A stretch of 64,000 nucleotides of DNA from Terrirubrum flagellatum (GCF_022059845.1 NZ_CP091851.1:4701501-4765500); one strand, 5' to 3'. Positions 44,766 to 53,818 are shown, counted from the stretch's first letter. The notes: generated by a model not told the origin, from the letters alone. Translations and numbers: made by a program.

Positions 44766-44780
44766 GTTCCTGATATGTTC
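44766..44780 (-). promoter_or_regulatory. SOS (LexA) box of imuA-imuB-dnaE2
   Basis: GTTC CTGATAT GTTC on the plus strand, equal to GAAC-N7-GAAC on the gene strand, is an exact match to the alphaproteobacterial LexA operator. It ends nine bases before the imuA ATG at 44757. A possible -35 TTGACT lies upstream at about 44807-44812. The match predicts LexA repression and damage induction of the cassette. Confidence 0.9.
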
Positions 44781-44838
44781 TTATCGATTCCACTCCATAG
44801 AGAGGGAGTCAAGCGAGGGGGGGTGGCGTCCGGAAGCT

Positions 44839-45201
44839 TTAGAATGTCGCGGCGAGCGCCCATCTTGCTGCCATGTCTCGCAACCGCTTATCGCGCGTCC
44901 CTAGAACCGCTTCTGAAAGCCTGACGCTCGCGAGCAGATGAACGTCGACATATCAGATCCCCGACGCAGAGAGTTCGAGGCGACTGATACATTGCAACGC
45001 TTCTAAATCTGTCGCGATGGTCGCCTGGGGCAATTGCTGGAGCGCCTGGATGATGAGATCGCGCTGGCGTAAATTTCCGAGCGCAATTTCTCCAACAACA
45101 AAGGAATGACTCAAAACCTGCCCGGCTTCGAGCAGGCTTACTAACGACGTATCGCTTTTTCCGAGATGGTCGATCCAGATCGAGGTATCGACAAGAATCA
45201 T
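44839..45201 (-). pseudogene. vapC: VapC-like PIN toxin interrupted by an in-frame TGA
   Basis: PIN-domain RNase toxin. The frame opens MILVDTSIWIDHL (first catalytic Asp, D5; E38 in VVGEIALG) but stops at TGA in codon 83 (44953-44955), after SASGI. Without that stop the same frame reads on as YVDVHLLAS and GTRDKRLR to TAA at 44839-44841, giving 120 residues, the normal VapC size, with the remaining acidic residues D86 and D104. One base (GGA glycine to TGA) explains it, since the family has GIGYVDAHLLAS here. The truncated 82-residue product should be inactive unless the stop is read through. Confidence 0.85.
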
Positions 45202-45395
45202 CCGGCCTTCTGACGCTGTCGCGGCGCGGTTTTCGCGCGTGGCTCGCTTCCGCCCAATTTCGCAAGCCGGCGTGCGCTTTCGCGCTCTATCAAGGCTTTA
45301 AGAGCCTCGCGCACCAAGGCTGACTTCTCCTGCAAGCCTGTGAAAGCCTGGGCCTTCGCCAACAAGTCTCCGTCAAGCATGAGGGTCGTGCGCAT
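45198..45395 (-). CDS. vapB: VapB-like antitoxin
   Basis: 65 residues: ribbon-helix-helix start MRTTLMLDGDLLAKAQ, then GLQEKSALVREALKALIERESARRLAKLGGSEP, the pattern of type II VapB antitoxins that bind operator DNA with the N terminus and wrap the PIN toxin with the C terminus. Intact, preceded by GAGAGGA. Its stop overlaps the vapC start (ATGA). It remains an apparently functional gene although the toxin frame is interrupted. Confidence 0.9.
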   Translation of the reverse strand: MRTTLMLDGDLLAKAQAFTGLQEKSALVREALKALIERESARRLAKLGGSEPRAKTAPRQRQKAG

Positions 45396-45612
45396 CAGCG
45401 TCCTCTCACGTCAGGATATCACCGAGCCTTTCCATCATCAATGATTCGCCTGCGTCACTGCGCGCTGACGTTTTATTCCGATGATGAAAGCAGCAGCTTG
45501 CCCAAGCGAACATACGGAAAGTCTTTGCTGCCGCATTCCCTCGACGAACTGCGGAGAGTTCTTCGCGCTTGTCAATCTTGACGCCGCTTCGCGACAGCGT
45601 CAGCCTCTCCTC

Positions 45613-46119
45613 ATGTCAACGCTGGCGCTCACCATACGCCCCGCCCGGCTTGCGGACGCCGCCGCGATCACCGCGGTGCATGACGCCGCGTGGCGCGAAG
45701 CCTATCGCGGCGTGATTCCCGGCGCGCATCTCGAACGCATGGTCATGCGTCGCGGGTCGGCCTGGTGGGCGCGCTGTCTGCAACGCGGCAATCCGGTGCT
45801 GGTGCTCGACACAGGCGAGCGCATCGCCGGTTATGCCAGCCTCGGCCGCAACCGCGCGCCGTCGGTGAGAGCCGAAGGCGAGATTTTCGAACTTTATCTT
45901 GATCCCGTGCATCAGGGGCTTGGCTTCGGCGCCAAGCTGTTCCGGGCCGCCCGCGGCGAATTATCCTCGCGCGGCCTGTCCGGAACCGTGGCCTGGGCGC
46001 TGGTCGACAATGACCGGGCCTGCGCCTTCTACGAGAAGCGCGGCGGCCGCATCGCCGCCCGGGCGCTGGAGCATTTCGGCACCGATCTGCGCGAGCGGGT
46101 CGCCTATGTCTGGTCCTGA
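45613..46119 (+). CDS. GNAT-family N-acetyltransferase
   Basis: 168 residues from ATG 45613. Starts LTIRPARLADAAAITAVHDAAWREAYRGVIP, the usual first segment; motif A is HQGLGFGAKLFRAA and motif B VDNDRACAFYEKRGG. Similar proteins with WREAYRG are often annotated RimI-like, but the substrate is unknown. The frame continues upstream to 45481 without family likeness. The 217-bp gap before it shows nothing distinctive. Confidence 0.9.
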   Translation: MSTLALTIRPARLADAAAITAVHDAAWREAYRGVIPGAHLERMVMRRGSAWWARCLQRGNPVLVLDTGERIAGYASLGRNRAPSVRAEGEIFELYLDPVHQGLGFGAKLFRAARGELSSRGLSGTVAWALVDNDRACAFYEKRGGRIAARALEHFGTDLRERVAYVWS

Positions 46120-46248
46120 GCGGCGCAGACAGAACGAGCTGCGTTAGCGAAGCCGGCGCAAAAGGATTGACGAAGCGGGCTTCGCGCCGGAAGAGGGCGG
46201 CCGACGCGGCCCGCCGCCTGATCCTGTTCCTCTGACTGAAGTTTTTCC

Positions 46249-46782
46249 ATGCGCATTGACGCCATCTCCATCGGCAAGAACCCGCCCGACGAAGTGAACG
46301 TGATCATCGAGGTCGCGATCGGCGGCGAACCGGTGAAATACGAGCTCGACAAGAAGGCGGGCACGCTGGTCGTCGACCGATTCCTCTACACGCCGATGCG
46401 CTATCCCGGGAATTACGGCTTCATTCCCCACACCTTGTCGGAAGATGGCGATCCCTGCGACGTGCTCGTCGCCAACACGCGGCCGATCGTTCCCGGCGCC
46501 GTGATCGCGGTCTGCCCGATCGGCGTCCTCAAGATGACGGACGAAGCCGGCGGCGACGAGAAAATCATCGCGGTGCCGACGCCGAAACTCACCCAGCGTT
46601 ACGCGCATGTGAAGAACTACACCGATCTGCCCGAGATCACCTGGCGGCAGATCGAGCACTTCTTCTCGCACTACAAAGATCTCGAGCCCGGCAAATGGGT
46701 GAAGTTCGCGGGATGGGGCGACGCCGCCGAGGCGAAGAAGCTCATCCTCGAGGCAATCGAGCGCGCGAAAAAGGCGGGCTGA
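46249..46782 (+). CDS. ppa: Inorganic pyrophosphatase
   Basis: 177 residues, the size of family I bacterial pyrophosphatase. It hydrolyses pyrophosphate from biosynthesis, driving those reactions. Key residues: KYELDKKAG (Lys/Glu), [10 protein letters not shown], the metal-binding [10 protein letters not shown], and [14 protein letters not shown]. Four bases separate its stop from the convergent TPR gene. Confidence 0.97.
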   Translation: MRIDAISIGKNPPDEVNVIIEVAIGGEPVKYELDKKAGTLVVDRFLYTPMRYPGNYGFIPHTLSEDGDPCDVLVANTRPIVPGAVIAVCPIGVLKMTDEAGGDEKIIAVPTPKLTQRYAHVKNYTDLPEITWRQIEHFFSHYKDLEPGKWVKFAGWGDAAEAKKLILEAIERAKKAG

Positions 46783-46786
46783 GTCT

Positions 46787-48805
46787 TCAGTCGAGAGCGC
46801 GGCGGCGCTTTTCCAGTTCCGCGGGCATCCACGCATCCTGCGGCGCAAGCACGCCGCGCTTCTGCACGTCGCGCGCGACGGCGAGCGCTTTATCGAGCCA
46901 GGCGGCGGCGTTGGATAGGTCCGTCTCCGACAGCTTGACATAGGACACGATCAGATCGCGCCGCCACTCTGTGTTGGCGGGATCGCGCTGTGTGAGCTGT
47001 TCGGCGATGGCGAGGCCCTTGTGAAATTCGGCGAGGGCGGCGTCGAGATCGCCCTGCATACTCAGGATATCTCCGATCAGGTTGTGGCTGACGGAAAGAT
47101 CGCGCCGCCACAGCGTATTGGCGGGATCGCGCTGTGCGAGCTGCTTCCTGATGAAGAGAGCCTTGCGGAGTTCGGCGAGGGCGGCGTCGAGATCGCCCTG
47201 CGCGCTCAGGATGTCTCCGATCTTGTTGTGGCTGACGGAGAGATCGCGCCGCCATGGAGTGTTGGCGGGATCGCGCTGTGCGAGCTGTTCCCTGATGGCG
47301 AGAGCTTTGCGGAATTCGGCGAGGGCGGCGTCGAGATCGCCCTGCGCGCTCAGGATGTCTCCGATCCTTTCATGGCAGACGGAGAGATCGCGCCGCCACT
47401 GCGTGTTGGCGGGATCGTGTTGTGCGAGCTGTTCTGTGATGGCGAGAGACTTGCGGAACTCGGCCAGGGCGGCGTCGAGATCGCCTTGCGCGCTGAGGAT
47501 GTCTCCGATCTTGCTGTGGCTGACGGAGAGATCGCGCCGCCATGGAGTGTTGGCGGGATCGCGCTGTGTGAGCTGTTCGGCGATGACAAGGCCCTTGTGA
47601 AATTCGGCGAGGGCGGCGTCGAGATCGCCCTGTGTGCTGAGGATGTCGCCAATTTTGTTGTGGCTGACGGAAAGGTGGCGTTCATCAGCATTGCTGCTAG
47701 CGATTTTTCCTGCACGCCGGAACGCAGCAAGGGCCAGCGGGGTTCGCCCAAGCTCCCGTTCGAGATCGCCTTCACGCGCGGCGGCGTAAAAGTTGCTGGC
47801 GTCGAGCTTACGCGCCTGCTTCAGCGCCCGGATCGCTTCCTGTCTATTGAAGGTTCCCGCAAAAATATCCGCTTTCTCGATCCAGAGTCGCGCTTCGCCG
47901 CGGGCGCGATGGTTGCGGCTTTCGGCTTCCGCCTCAAGCTGCTTGTCGAGAACGCGGATCGCGCCGGCGGCGTCGGCCTCGACCAGTTTTTCCCGCGCCT
48001 CGCGAATGGCGGTTTCGATTTCGGCGCCGAGATTGTCGGGCGCGAGCCGCGTCTTGCCGCGCTCGACCAGAATATCGATGGCGGCTCGCACATGCGCTTC
48101 CACCTGATCGTGGGGCACGAGCGGATCAAGCTCCGCTGCTTTGAACAGCGGCTCCAAAACCCTGACGTCGACGCCCTTGTCGCGCGCGATGGCGGCGAGA
48201 ATCTCCTGATGCCGGCGTTCGTCGTCGAGCTTGCCTGTATTGATTTTGTCCTCGATCCGCTCCAGCTGCTGGAAGACCACGCGCTGGATGCAGGGATCGA
48301 GCGTCTCCATGAAGGCGCGATTGTTGAAGGCGAAGCTGAAGGCGTCGACCAGGATTGTGCGCGCGATGGCGTGCGCCTGGGGATTGAATGAATCTTCCCG
48401 GAATACGGGGTCGATGTCGCAGAGTTTGCCGAGCACGAGGTCCGCCGCCCGCTCATGGTCAAGGCCGGCTTTGGGGAAATCGCCGGGCGCGATAAGGACC
48501 TTGGGCAGCGCTTCGTCGAAGGCCAGCAACGCCTGCGTCTTGTCGGCCTCGACGGCTTCGGGATTGCGGTCGCGCGGCGAGGAGGGTTGGCGCGCCAAGA
48601 CTTCTTCGGCCCGCTCTCGCGCCCTGGCGATGAAGGAATCGAGAACGGGATCGCCGGTTCCGGCGTCGAAACCGCCAATCTTCTTGAGAAGATCGGAAGC
48701 GTCGTCGAGCCCGATTTTCTCAAGCCCCTTGCCGGCGATCTTGAGAGCTGTCCCGGTAATCCCGGCGATCTTGAGGGCGGTCGCGGTTGAAAAAGGTTCA
48801 GCCAT
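46787..48805 (-). CDS. TPR protein with near-identical 48-residue repeats
   Basis: 672 residues. N terminus carries two ALKIAG repeats (MAEPFSTATALKIAGITGT) and an unassigned helical domain (about 1-270), with no signal peptide. From about 340 come TPR-like repeats, the last five of 48 residues and almost identical at protein and DNA level (consensus SVSHNKIGDILSAQGDLD, then ALAEFRKALAIREQLAQRD). This repeat type is common in rhizobial multi-domain proteins. Role unknown: scaffold or, by resemblance to effector-associated TPR proteins, signalling. Near-identical DNA repeats predict copy-number variation. Confidence 0.8.
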   Translation of the reverse strand: MAEPFSTATALKIAGITGTALKIAGKGLEKIGLDDASDLLKKIGGFDAGTGDPVLDSFIARARERAEEVLARQPSSPRDRNPEAVEADKTQALLAFDEALPKVLIAPGDFPKAGLDHERAADLVLGKLCDIDPVFREDSFNPQAHAIARTILVDAFSFAFNNRAFMETLDPCIQRVVFQQLERIEDKINTGKLDDERRHQEILAAIARDKGVDVRVLEPLFKAAELDPLVPHDQVEAHVRAAIDILVERGKTRLAPDNLGAEIETAIREAREKLVEADAAGAIRVLDKQLEAEAESRNHRARGEARLWIEKADIFAGTFNRQEAIRALKQARKLDASNFYAAAREGDLERELGRTPLALAAFRRAGKIASSNADERHLSVSHNKIGDILSTQGDLDAALAEFHKGLVIAEQLTQRDPANTPWRRDLSVSHSKIGDILSAQGDLDAALAEFRKSLAITEQLAQHDPANTQWRRDLSVCHERIGDILSAQGDLDAALAEFRKALAIREQLAQRDPANTPWRRDLSVSHNKIGDILSAQGDLDAALAELRKALFIRKQLAQRDPANTLWRRDLSVSHNLIGDILSMQGDLDAALAEFHKGLAIAEQLTQRDPANTEWRRDLIVSYVKLSETDLSNAAAWLDKALAVARDVQKRGVLAPQDAWMPAELEKRRRALD

Positions 48806-49005
48806 GCAATTTCATCAGATATTGGCGAAATCTGGCTGGAAACAGCGAGCCGGACAAGACGGGCCTCTGGCGGAGCGGCGCCTTGTTGGGCGCACCCATC
48901 CCCTGAGCGGCCGGCCGGTTGCTTCGGGTTCAGGCGACAGGCGCGGGAAATGGCGTATAAGGCCGTCCAATTCTTCAAGGTCACACGAGTTGGCAGGGAG
49001 TCTCC

Positions 49006-50454
49006 ATGAGCGATCTCTATAAAAATCTGATCGGCGGCGAATGGGTCGAAGGCCATGCGGCGCGGCCCAACATCAACCCTTCCAACACCAAGGACGTGAT
49101 CGGCGAATATGCGCACGCCTCGCGCGGCCAGGCCGAGCAGGCGATCGCGGCGGCGAAAGCGGCCTTTCCCGCCTGGTCGCGTTCGACGCCGCAGGAGCGC
49201 TACGAAATCCTGAAGAAGGCGTCCGACGAGATTCTCGCGCGCAAGGAGGAGCTTGGCCGCCTGCTGTCGCGCGAGGAGGGCAAGACGCTGCCTGAAGGCA
49301 TCGGCGAAGCGACGCGCGCCGGCCAGATCTTCGCGTTCTTCGCCGGCGAAGCGCTGCGCCTCTCCGGCGAGAAGCTCGCTTCCGTGCGTCCGGGCGTCGA
49401 TGTCGACATGACGCGCGAGCCGGTCGGCGTCGTCGGCATGATCACGCCTTGGAATTTCCCGATCGCGATCCCGGCCTGGAAGATTGCGCCGGCGCTGGCC
49501 TACGGCAACACCGTCGTCATCAAGCCGGCCGATCTCGTGCCGGGCTGCGCCTGGGCGATCGCCGACATCCTGCATCGCGCCGGTATTCCGAAGGGCGTGT
49601 TCAATCTCGTGATGGGACGCGGCTCGGAAGTCGGCCAGATCATCCTCGATCACCCCGACGTGACTGCGATCAGCTTCACCGGCTCGGTCTCGACCGGCCG
49701 CAAGGTGGCGCTCGCCGCGGTGTCGGGAACGCCGATGAAGAAGGTGCAGCTCGAAATGGGCGGCAAAAATCCGCTCGTCGTGCTCGACGACGCCGATCTC
49801 AAGACGGCGGTGGAATGCGCGGTGAATGGCGCGTTCTTCTCGACGGGTCAGCGCTGCACCGCGTCGTCGCGCCTCATCGTGCAGGATGGCGTGCATGACA
49901 AGTTCGTCGACGCGGTCGTCGAGCGGCTGAAGGGCCTCGTCGTCGACGACGCGCTGAAGTCGGGCGTGCATATCGGCCCGGTGGTCGATCAGAGCCAGCT
50001 CGATCAGGACCTCAAATATATCTCGATCGCGAAAGACGAAGGCGCGAAGCTCGCCTGGGGCGGCGAATTGCTCAATCGCGAGACGCCCGGCTTCTATCTC
50101 CAGCCGGCTTTGTTCACGGAAACCACCAACCAGATGCGCATCTCGCGCGAAGAGGTGTTCGGCCCGGTGGCGAATGTGGTGCGCGTGAAGAGTTACGACG
50201 AGGCGTTGAGCCTCGCCAACGACACCGAGTTCGGACTGTCCTCGGGCATCTGCACGTCGAGCCTGAAACACGCTTCGCATTTCCGCCGCAACAGCGAGGC
50301 GGGCATGGTGATGGTCAACCTGCCGACGGCGGGCGTCGATTATCACGTTCCGTTCGGCGGCCGGAAAGGTTCGAGCTACGGCCCGCGCGAGCAGGGCGCC
50401 TATGCGCGTGAATTCTATACGGTGGTGAAGACGGCTTATACGTTGCCGGTGTGA
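49006..50454 (+). CDS. NAD(P)-dependent aldehyde dehydrogenase, ketoglutaric-semialdehyde type
   Basis: 482 residues. Catalytic Cys in FFSTGQRCTASS, Glu in LEMGGKNP, cofactor loop TPWNFPIAIPAWKIAPALAYGNT and FTGSVSTG. The C-terminal GVDYHVPFGGRKGSSYGPREQG and overall pattern are those of 2,5-dioxovalerate (alpha-ketoglutaric semialdehyde) dehydrogenases that feed sugar acids or hydroxyproline into 2-oxoglutarate. The assignment to that substrate is by resemblance; no sugar-acid genes adjoin. ATG start follows GGCAGGGAGTCTCC. Upstream, a 200-bp gap separates it from the TPR gene. Confidence 0.9.
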   Translation: MSDLYKNLIGGEWVEGHAARPNINPSNTKDVIGEYAHASRGQAEQAIAAAKAAFPAWSRSTPQERYEILKKASDEILARKEELGRLLSREEGKTLPEGIGEATRAGQIFAFFAGEALRLSGEKLASVRPGVDVDMTREPVGVVGMITPWNFPIAIPAWKIAPALAYGNTVVIKPADLVPGCAWAIADILHRAGIPKGVFNLVMGRGSEVGQIILDHPDVTAISFTGSVSTGRKVALAAVSGTPMKKVQLEMGGKNPLVVLDDADLKTAVECAVNGAFFSTGQRCTASSRLIVQDGVHDKFVDAVVERLKGLVVDDALKSGVHIGPVVDQSQLDQDLKYISIAKDEGAKLAWGGELLNRETPGFYLQPALFTETTNQMRISREEVFGPVANVVRVKSYDEALSLANDTEFGLSSGICTSSLKHASHFRRNSEAGMVMVNLPTAGVDYHVPFGGRKGSSYGPREQGAYAREFYTVVKTAYTLPV

Positions 50455-50472
50455 GGGAGCGCTTTCTCACGC

Positions 50473-50605
50473 GTCATCCCGGACGCATCGCAGCACGCCA
50501 GTGATGCGATGCAGATCCGGGACCTTGAGCCGATGGAGGCTCATCTCACGAAAGGTCCCGTGTCTGCGCCGCAACGCTCACGCGTTGCAGCGCGCACGGG
50601 ATGAC
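50473..50605. repeat. GTCAT...ATGAC intergenic palindrome
   Basis: A 133-bp imperfect palindrome, GTCATCCCGGACGCATCGCAGC at its left end and GCGCACGGGATGAC at its right, between two convergent genes. Longer and more diverged than the copies at 13456, 22979 and 63174. It may act as a bidirectional terminator. Confidence 0.75.
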
Positions 50606-50614
50606 GAGCTGGAA

Positions 50615-51499
50615 CTAGCTCGACGCGCGCTCCGCAATCGCCTCGCTCAGCGCCACCGTGCGCTTCGCGATCTCCGCATGCAGCAATTCCACCATGCGGC
50701 CGTCGAGATTGATCGCGCCCTTGCCGGCATTCTCCGGCAGCGCAAACGCTGCAATGATCTTCTTCGCCTGCGCGACCTCATCATCCGTCGGCGCAAAGAT
50801 TTCATTGGCGCCCGCGATCTGACCGGGATGGATCAGCGTCTTGCCGTCGAAGCCGCAGTCGCGGCCTTGCTCGCATTCGGCGCGGAAGCCGACATCATTT
50901 GAGAGATCGTTGAAGACGCCGTCGAGAATATCGAGATCGTTGGCGCGCGCGGCGGCGACCGCCTGCATCAGCCACGGCATGAAGGAGGCGCGGCCCGGCA
51001 GAAAGCGCGCCCGTGTCTCCTTGGCGAGATCATTCGTGCCCATAACGAAGCAGGCAAGCCGCGTGATGGAATCATCGGCGGCGTCAGCGATGTCGCGGAT
51101 GTTGAGGATCGCCGCTGGCGTCTCGATCATCGCCCAGACGCGCACCGACTGATCCGCCTTCTGCGCCGCGAGCCGCCGCCCCGCCATGGCGAGCGTTTCG
51201 GGCGTGGAGACTTTTGGAATGAGAATGGCGTCCGGCCGCGCATCGGCCGCCGCGGCGAGATCGTCCTCGCCCCACGGCGTCGTCAGCGCATTGATGCGGA
51301 TCACGACCTCGCGCTTGCCGTATCCGCCGGCGAGCACGGCGGCGCAGACCTGTTTGCGCGCTGCGTCCTTCGCCTCAGGCGCCACTGCGTCTTCGAGATC
51401 GAGAATCAGCGCGTCGGCTTCGAGCGTCTTCGCCTTTTCCAGCGCCCTTGCATTCGAGCCGGGCATGTAGAGGACGCTGCGGCGCGGGCGGATGGTCAT
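50615..51499 (-). CDS. HpcH/HpaI (CitE-like) lyase
   Basis: 294 residues. TIM-barrel acyl-CoA lyase of the CitE/malyl-CoA lyase family: RSVLYMPGSNARALEKA, LILDLEDAVAPEAKDAAR (metal-ligand Glu/Asp), VVIRINALTTPWGEDDL, MIETPAAILNI, MGTNDLAKETRAR and DGKTLIHPGQI. No citrate lyase alpha or gamma genes adjoin, so it acts alone, perhaps as a malyl-CoA or citramalyl-CoA lyase or a thioesterase. C1-assimilating relatives use such enzymes in the serine or ethylmalonyl-CoA pathways, but no other gene of those is here. Confidence 0.88.
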   Translation of the reverse strand: MTIRPRRSVLYMPGSNARALEKAKTLEADALILDLEDAVAPEAKDAARKQVCAAVLAGGYGKREVVIRINALTTPWGEDDLAAAADARPDAILIPKVSTPETLAMAGRRLAAQKADQSVRVWAMIETPAAILNIRDIADAADDSITRLACFVMGTNDLAKETRARFLPGRASFMPWLMQAVAAARANDLDILDGVFNDLSNDVGFRAECEQGRDCGFDGKTLIHPGQIAGANEIFAPTDDEVAQAKKIIAAFALPENAGKGAINLDGRMVELLHAEIAKRTVALSEAIAERASS

Positions 51500-51586
51500 G
51501 GCGGCGCTCCTGGCGGATGTTGGCCCGCACCATACGCAGCCGACGCGGCCGCGCTATGGTCTCGTGCGTCAGGCTGGGGAGAACTC

Positions 51587-52315
51587 ATGACCCGATGGAT
51601 CGCCGGCGTCGATGGATGCCCCGCCGGCTGGATCGCTGCGTTCCGCGATCTCGGCAGCGGCGAGGCGCGGCTGCGCGTCGTCGGGCGATTCAGGGACGTG
51701 ATCGAGGCGCCGGAACAGCCCGAAGTCATCGCCGTCGACATGCCGATCGGCCTGCCGGCCCGGGCCGGTCTTGGCGGACGAGGGCCGGAGCGGCTGGTGC
51801 GGCCGCTGCTTGGCGGCCGGCAGTCGAGCGTGTTCTCGGTTCCGGCGCGCGCTGCGGTGGAAGCCGCCGATTATCGCGCCGCCTGCGCCGCGGCGCTGAA
51901 GCACTCGGAGCCGCCGCGAAAAGTGTCGAAGCAGGCCTTTTTCCTCTTTGCGAAGATTCTGGAGATCGACGCTCTGCTGCGCAGGCAAATGGAGTTGTGC
52001 GAACGGGTCTGGGAGTCCCATCCCGAAGTGGCGTTCTGGCGCATGAATGGGAAGCGACCGCTGCAACATCCCAAGAAGATCAGGGGGCGCGTCAACCCTG
52101 AGGGAATCGCCGAGCGGCGGGCGCTGCTGCGCGGCGAGGGCTTGAGTGAGGCTCTCGTCTCGCATGCGGTCCCCAAAGGCGCGGCGTTGGACGACCTCAT
52201 CGATGCGCTGGCCGTGTCTGTCGTGGCGGAGCGCATCGTCAGAGGCGAGGCGCTGTCCTTCCCCGATCCGCCCGAGCGCGACGCGCATGGGCTCCCTGTC
52301 GCCATCAGGGCTTGA
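51587..52315 (+). CDS. DUF429 (RNase H-like fold) protein
   Basis: 242 residues. Starts WIAGVDGCPAGWIAAFRD, the DUF429 signature with an RNase H-like first strand and Asp; later VDMPIGLP, ESHPEVAFWRMNG and a C-terminal LDDLIDALAVSVVA place further acidic residues. Predicted nuclease-like fold, no known substrate. It diverges from the CitE-like gene; 87 bases separate the starts. Confidence 0.85.
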   Translation: MTRWIAGVDGCPAGWIAAFRDLGSGEARLRVVGRFRDVIEAPEQPEVIAVDMPIGLPARAGLGGRGPERLVRPLLGGRQSSVFSVPARAAVEAADYRAACAAALKHSEPPRKVSKQAFFLFAKILEIDALLRRQMELCERVWESHPEVAFWRMNGKRPLQHPKKIRGRVNPEGIAERRALLRGEGLSEALVSHAVPKGAALDDLIDALAVSVVAERIVRGEALSFPDPPERDAHGLPVAIRA

Positions 52316-52367
52316 GCGCAGCCGCCGAGGCGCGGTAGGCATTGATATCCCAACATTGCGATTTCCC

Positions 52368-53315
52368 ATGCCTGCTCCCGTCACGCCCGAGGCCGTTCGC
52401 GCGGCCTATTCCCGCATCGCATCGCATCTGCGCCGCACGCCGCTGCTGCAACTCCCGCGCGGCGCCTATGGCGTCGACGCAGACGTGACGCTCAAGCTTG
52501 AACTCCTGCAGCATGCCGGCTCATTCAAGCCCCGCGGCGCCTTCTTCAATCTCGTGTCGCGCAAAATCCCCGATGTGGGCGTCGCTGCGGCGTCGGGCGG
52601 GAATCATGGCGCGGCCGTCGCCTATGCGGCGCAGCAGTTCGGCGTGAAGGCGCGCATCTTCGTGCCGGAGATTTCGAGCCCGGCGAAGATCGCAGCCATC
52701 AAACGCTTCGGCGCCGAAGTCGTCATCGGCGGCGCGCGTTATTACGACGCGCTCGATTCCTGCCTCGCCTATGTCGCGGAGAGCGGCGCGATGCAGGTGT
52801 CGGCCTTTGATTCGATCGAGACCATGTCCGGCCAGGGCACCGTCGCGCTCGAATGGGAAGAGCAGGGCGGCAAACCCGACACGGTGTTGATCGCGGTCGG
52901 CGGCGGCGGCCTGATCAGCGGCGTCGCGAGCTGGTGGGGCAAGCGCGTGAAGGTCGTCGGCGTCGAGCCGGAGGGATCGCGCGCGCTGCATGCGGCGCTG
53001 GCCGCGGGCGAGCATGTCGATGTCGAGGTGAATTCGGTCGCCGCCGATTCGCTTGGCGCGAAGACGGTGGGTCCGCTGGTTTATGAAGTCTGCGCGCCGG
53101 TCGTCGATCATGTCGCGCTTGTGAGCGATGACGCGATCGTCGAGGCGCAGCGCGTGCTGTGGCGCGATTTCCGCATCGCCAGCGAACCCGGCGGCGCGAC
53201 GGCGTTCGCAGCCCTCATCTCAGGCGCCTACAAGCCGCAGCCGGGCGAGAAACTCGGCGTTCTGCTCTGCGGCGGCAATGTCGATCTCGGCAAGCTTGCG
53301 GATATCGCGACGTGA
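52368..53315 (+). CDS. PLP-dependent threonine/serine dehydratase
   Basis: 315 residues from ATG 52368. Fold type II PLP enzyme: Schiff-base lysine in AGSFKPRGAFF, SGGNHGAAVAYAAQ phosphate loop, and the glycine-rich VAVGGGGLISGVASWWG. Lacks the C-terminal ACT-like regulatory domain of biosynthetic IlvA, so it is the short, catabolic or racemase-type form. The longer frame to 52146 overlaps the previous gene and is not used. Its stop overlaps the NUDIX start. Confidence 0.9.
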   Translation: MPAPVTPEAVRAAYSRIASHLRRTPLLQLPRGAYGVDADVTLKLELLQHAGSFKPRGAFFNLVSRKIPDVGVAAASGGNHGAAVAYAAQQFGVKARIFVPEISSPAKIAAIKRFGAEVVIGGARYYDALDSCLAYVAESGAMQVSAFDSIETMSGQGTVALEWEEQGGKPDTVLIAVGGGGLISGVASWWGKRVKVVGVEPEGSRALHAALAAGEHVDVEVNSVAADSLGAKTVGPLVYEVCAPVVDHVALVSDDAIVEAQRVLWRDFRIASEPGGATAFAALISGAYKPQPGEKLGVLLCGGNVDLGKLADIAT

Positions 53316-53812
53316 GCGACGCGCATCCGGTTCGCTACACCTCGCGGCTGCTTGTGTTCGATCCGGCGGATCGCCTGCTGTTGCTCGAATATGAATCGAC
53401 GATCGCGTTCGATCCGAACAATCCGGCGCGGCGCGGTTTCTGGTATACGCCGGGCGGCGGCATCGATCCCGGCGAGACGCCGGAGCAGGCGGCGCTGCGC
53501 GAACTCGATGAGGAGGTCGGCATTCGCGGCGTGACGCTTGGCCCCTGCGTCGCCACCTGCCGCGCGCTGCGCGATCGTTTCATGCGGATATCGCTCTGCC
53601 ATGAGCGCTACTTCATCATCCGCGCGCCTTCTGACCGCATCGATACGTCGCGACTGGCCGAGACCGACATCGATCCCGTGCTCGATGTGCGCTGGTGGAA
53701 TATTGATGAATTCATCGCCTCGCGCGAGCCGGTTATTCCGGAATTCGTGCCCGGGCTCGCGCGTCGCATTCTCTCTGGCGATTCGCCAGCCGCGCCGATC
53801 GATTTCTCGTAA
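53312..53812 (+). CDS. NUDIX hydrolase
   Basis: 166 residues from the GTG at 53312, which overlaps the previous stop codon (GTGA), so the two genes are coupled. Nudix box GGGIDPGETPEQAALRELDEEVG is complete with the REXXEE glutamates in RELDEE. These enzymes cleave nucleoside diphosphate derivatives; the substrate is not predictable. C-terminal VLDVRWWNIDEF is typical of the family. Confidence 0.88.
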   Translation: MSDAHPVRYTSRLLVFDPADRLLLLEYESTIAFDPNNPARRGFWYTPGGGIDPGETPEQAALRELDEEVGIRGVTLGPCVATCRALRDRFMRISLCHERYFIIRAPSDRIDTSRLAETDIDPVLDVRWWNIDEFIASREPVIPEFVPGLARRILSGDSPAAPIDFS

Positions 53813-53818
53813 TTGAGA

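Noticed and set aside
46950-47690. Regular repeats suggesting a CRISPR-like array
   Set aside because: They are contiguous 144-base coding repeats of the TPR protein, without spacers.
47821-50346. 841-residue minus-strand frame across the TPR gene start and the aldehyde dehydrogenase gene
   Set aside because: It is a chance open frame: its left part is a shifted frame of the TPR gene and its right part is antisense to the dehydrogenase. Composition is non-protein-like.
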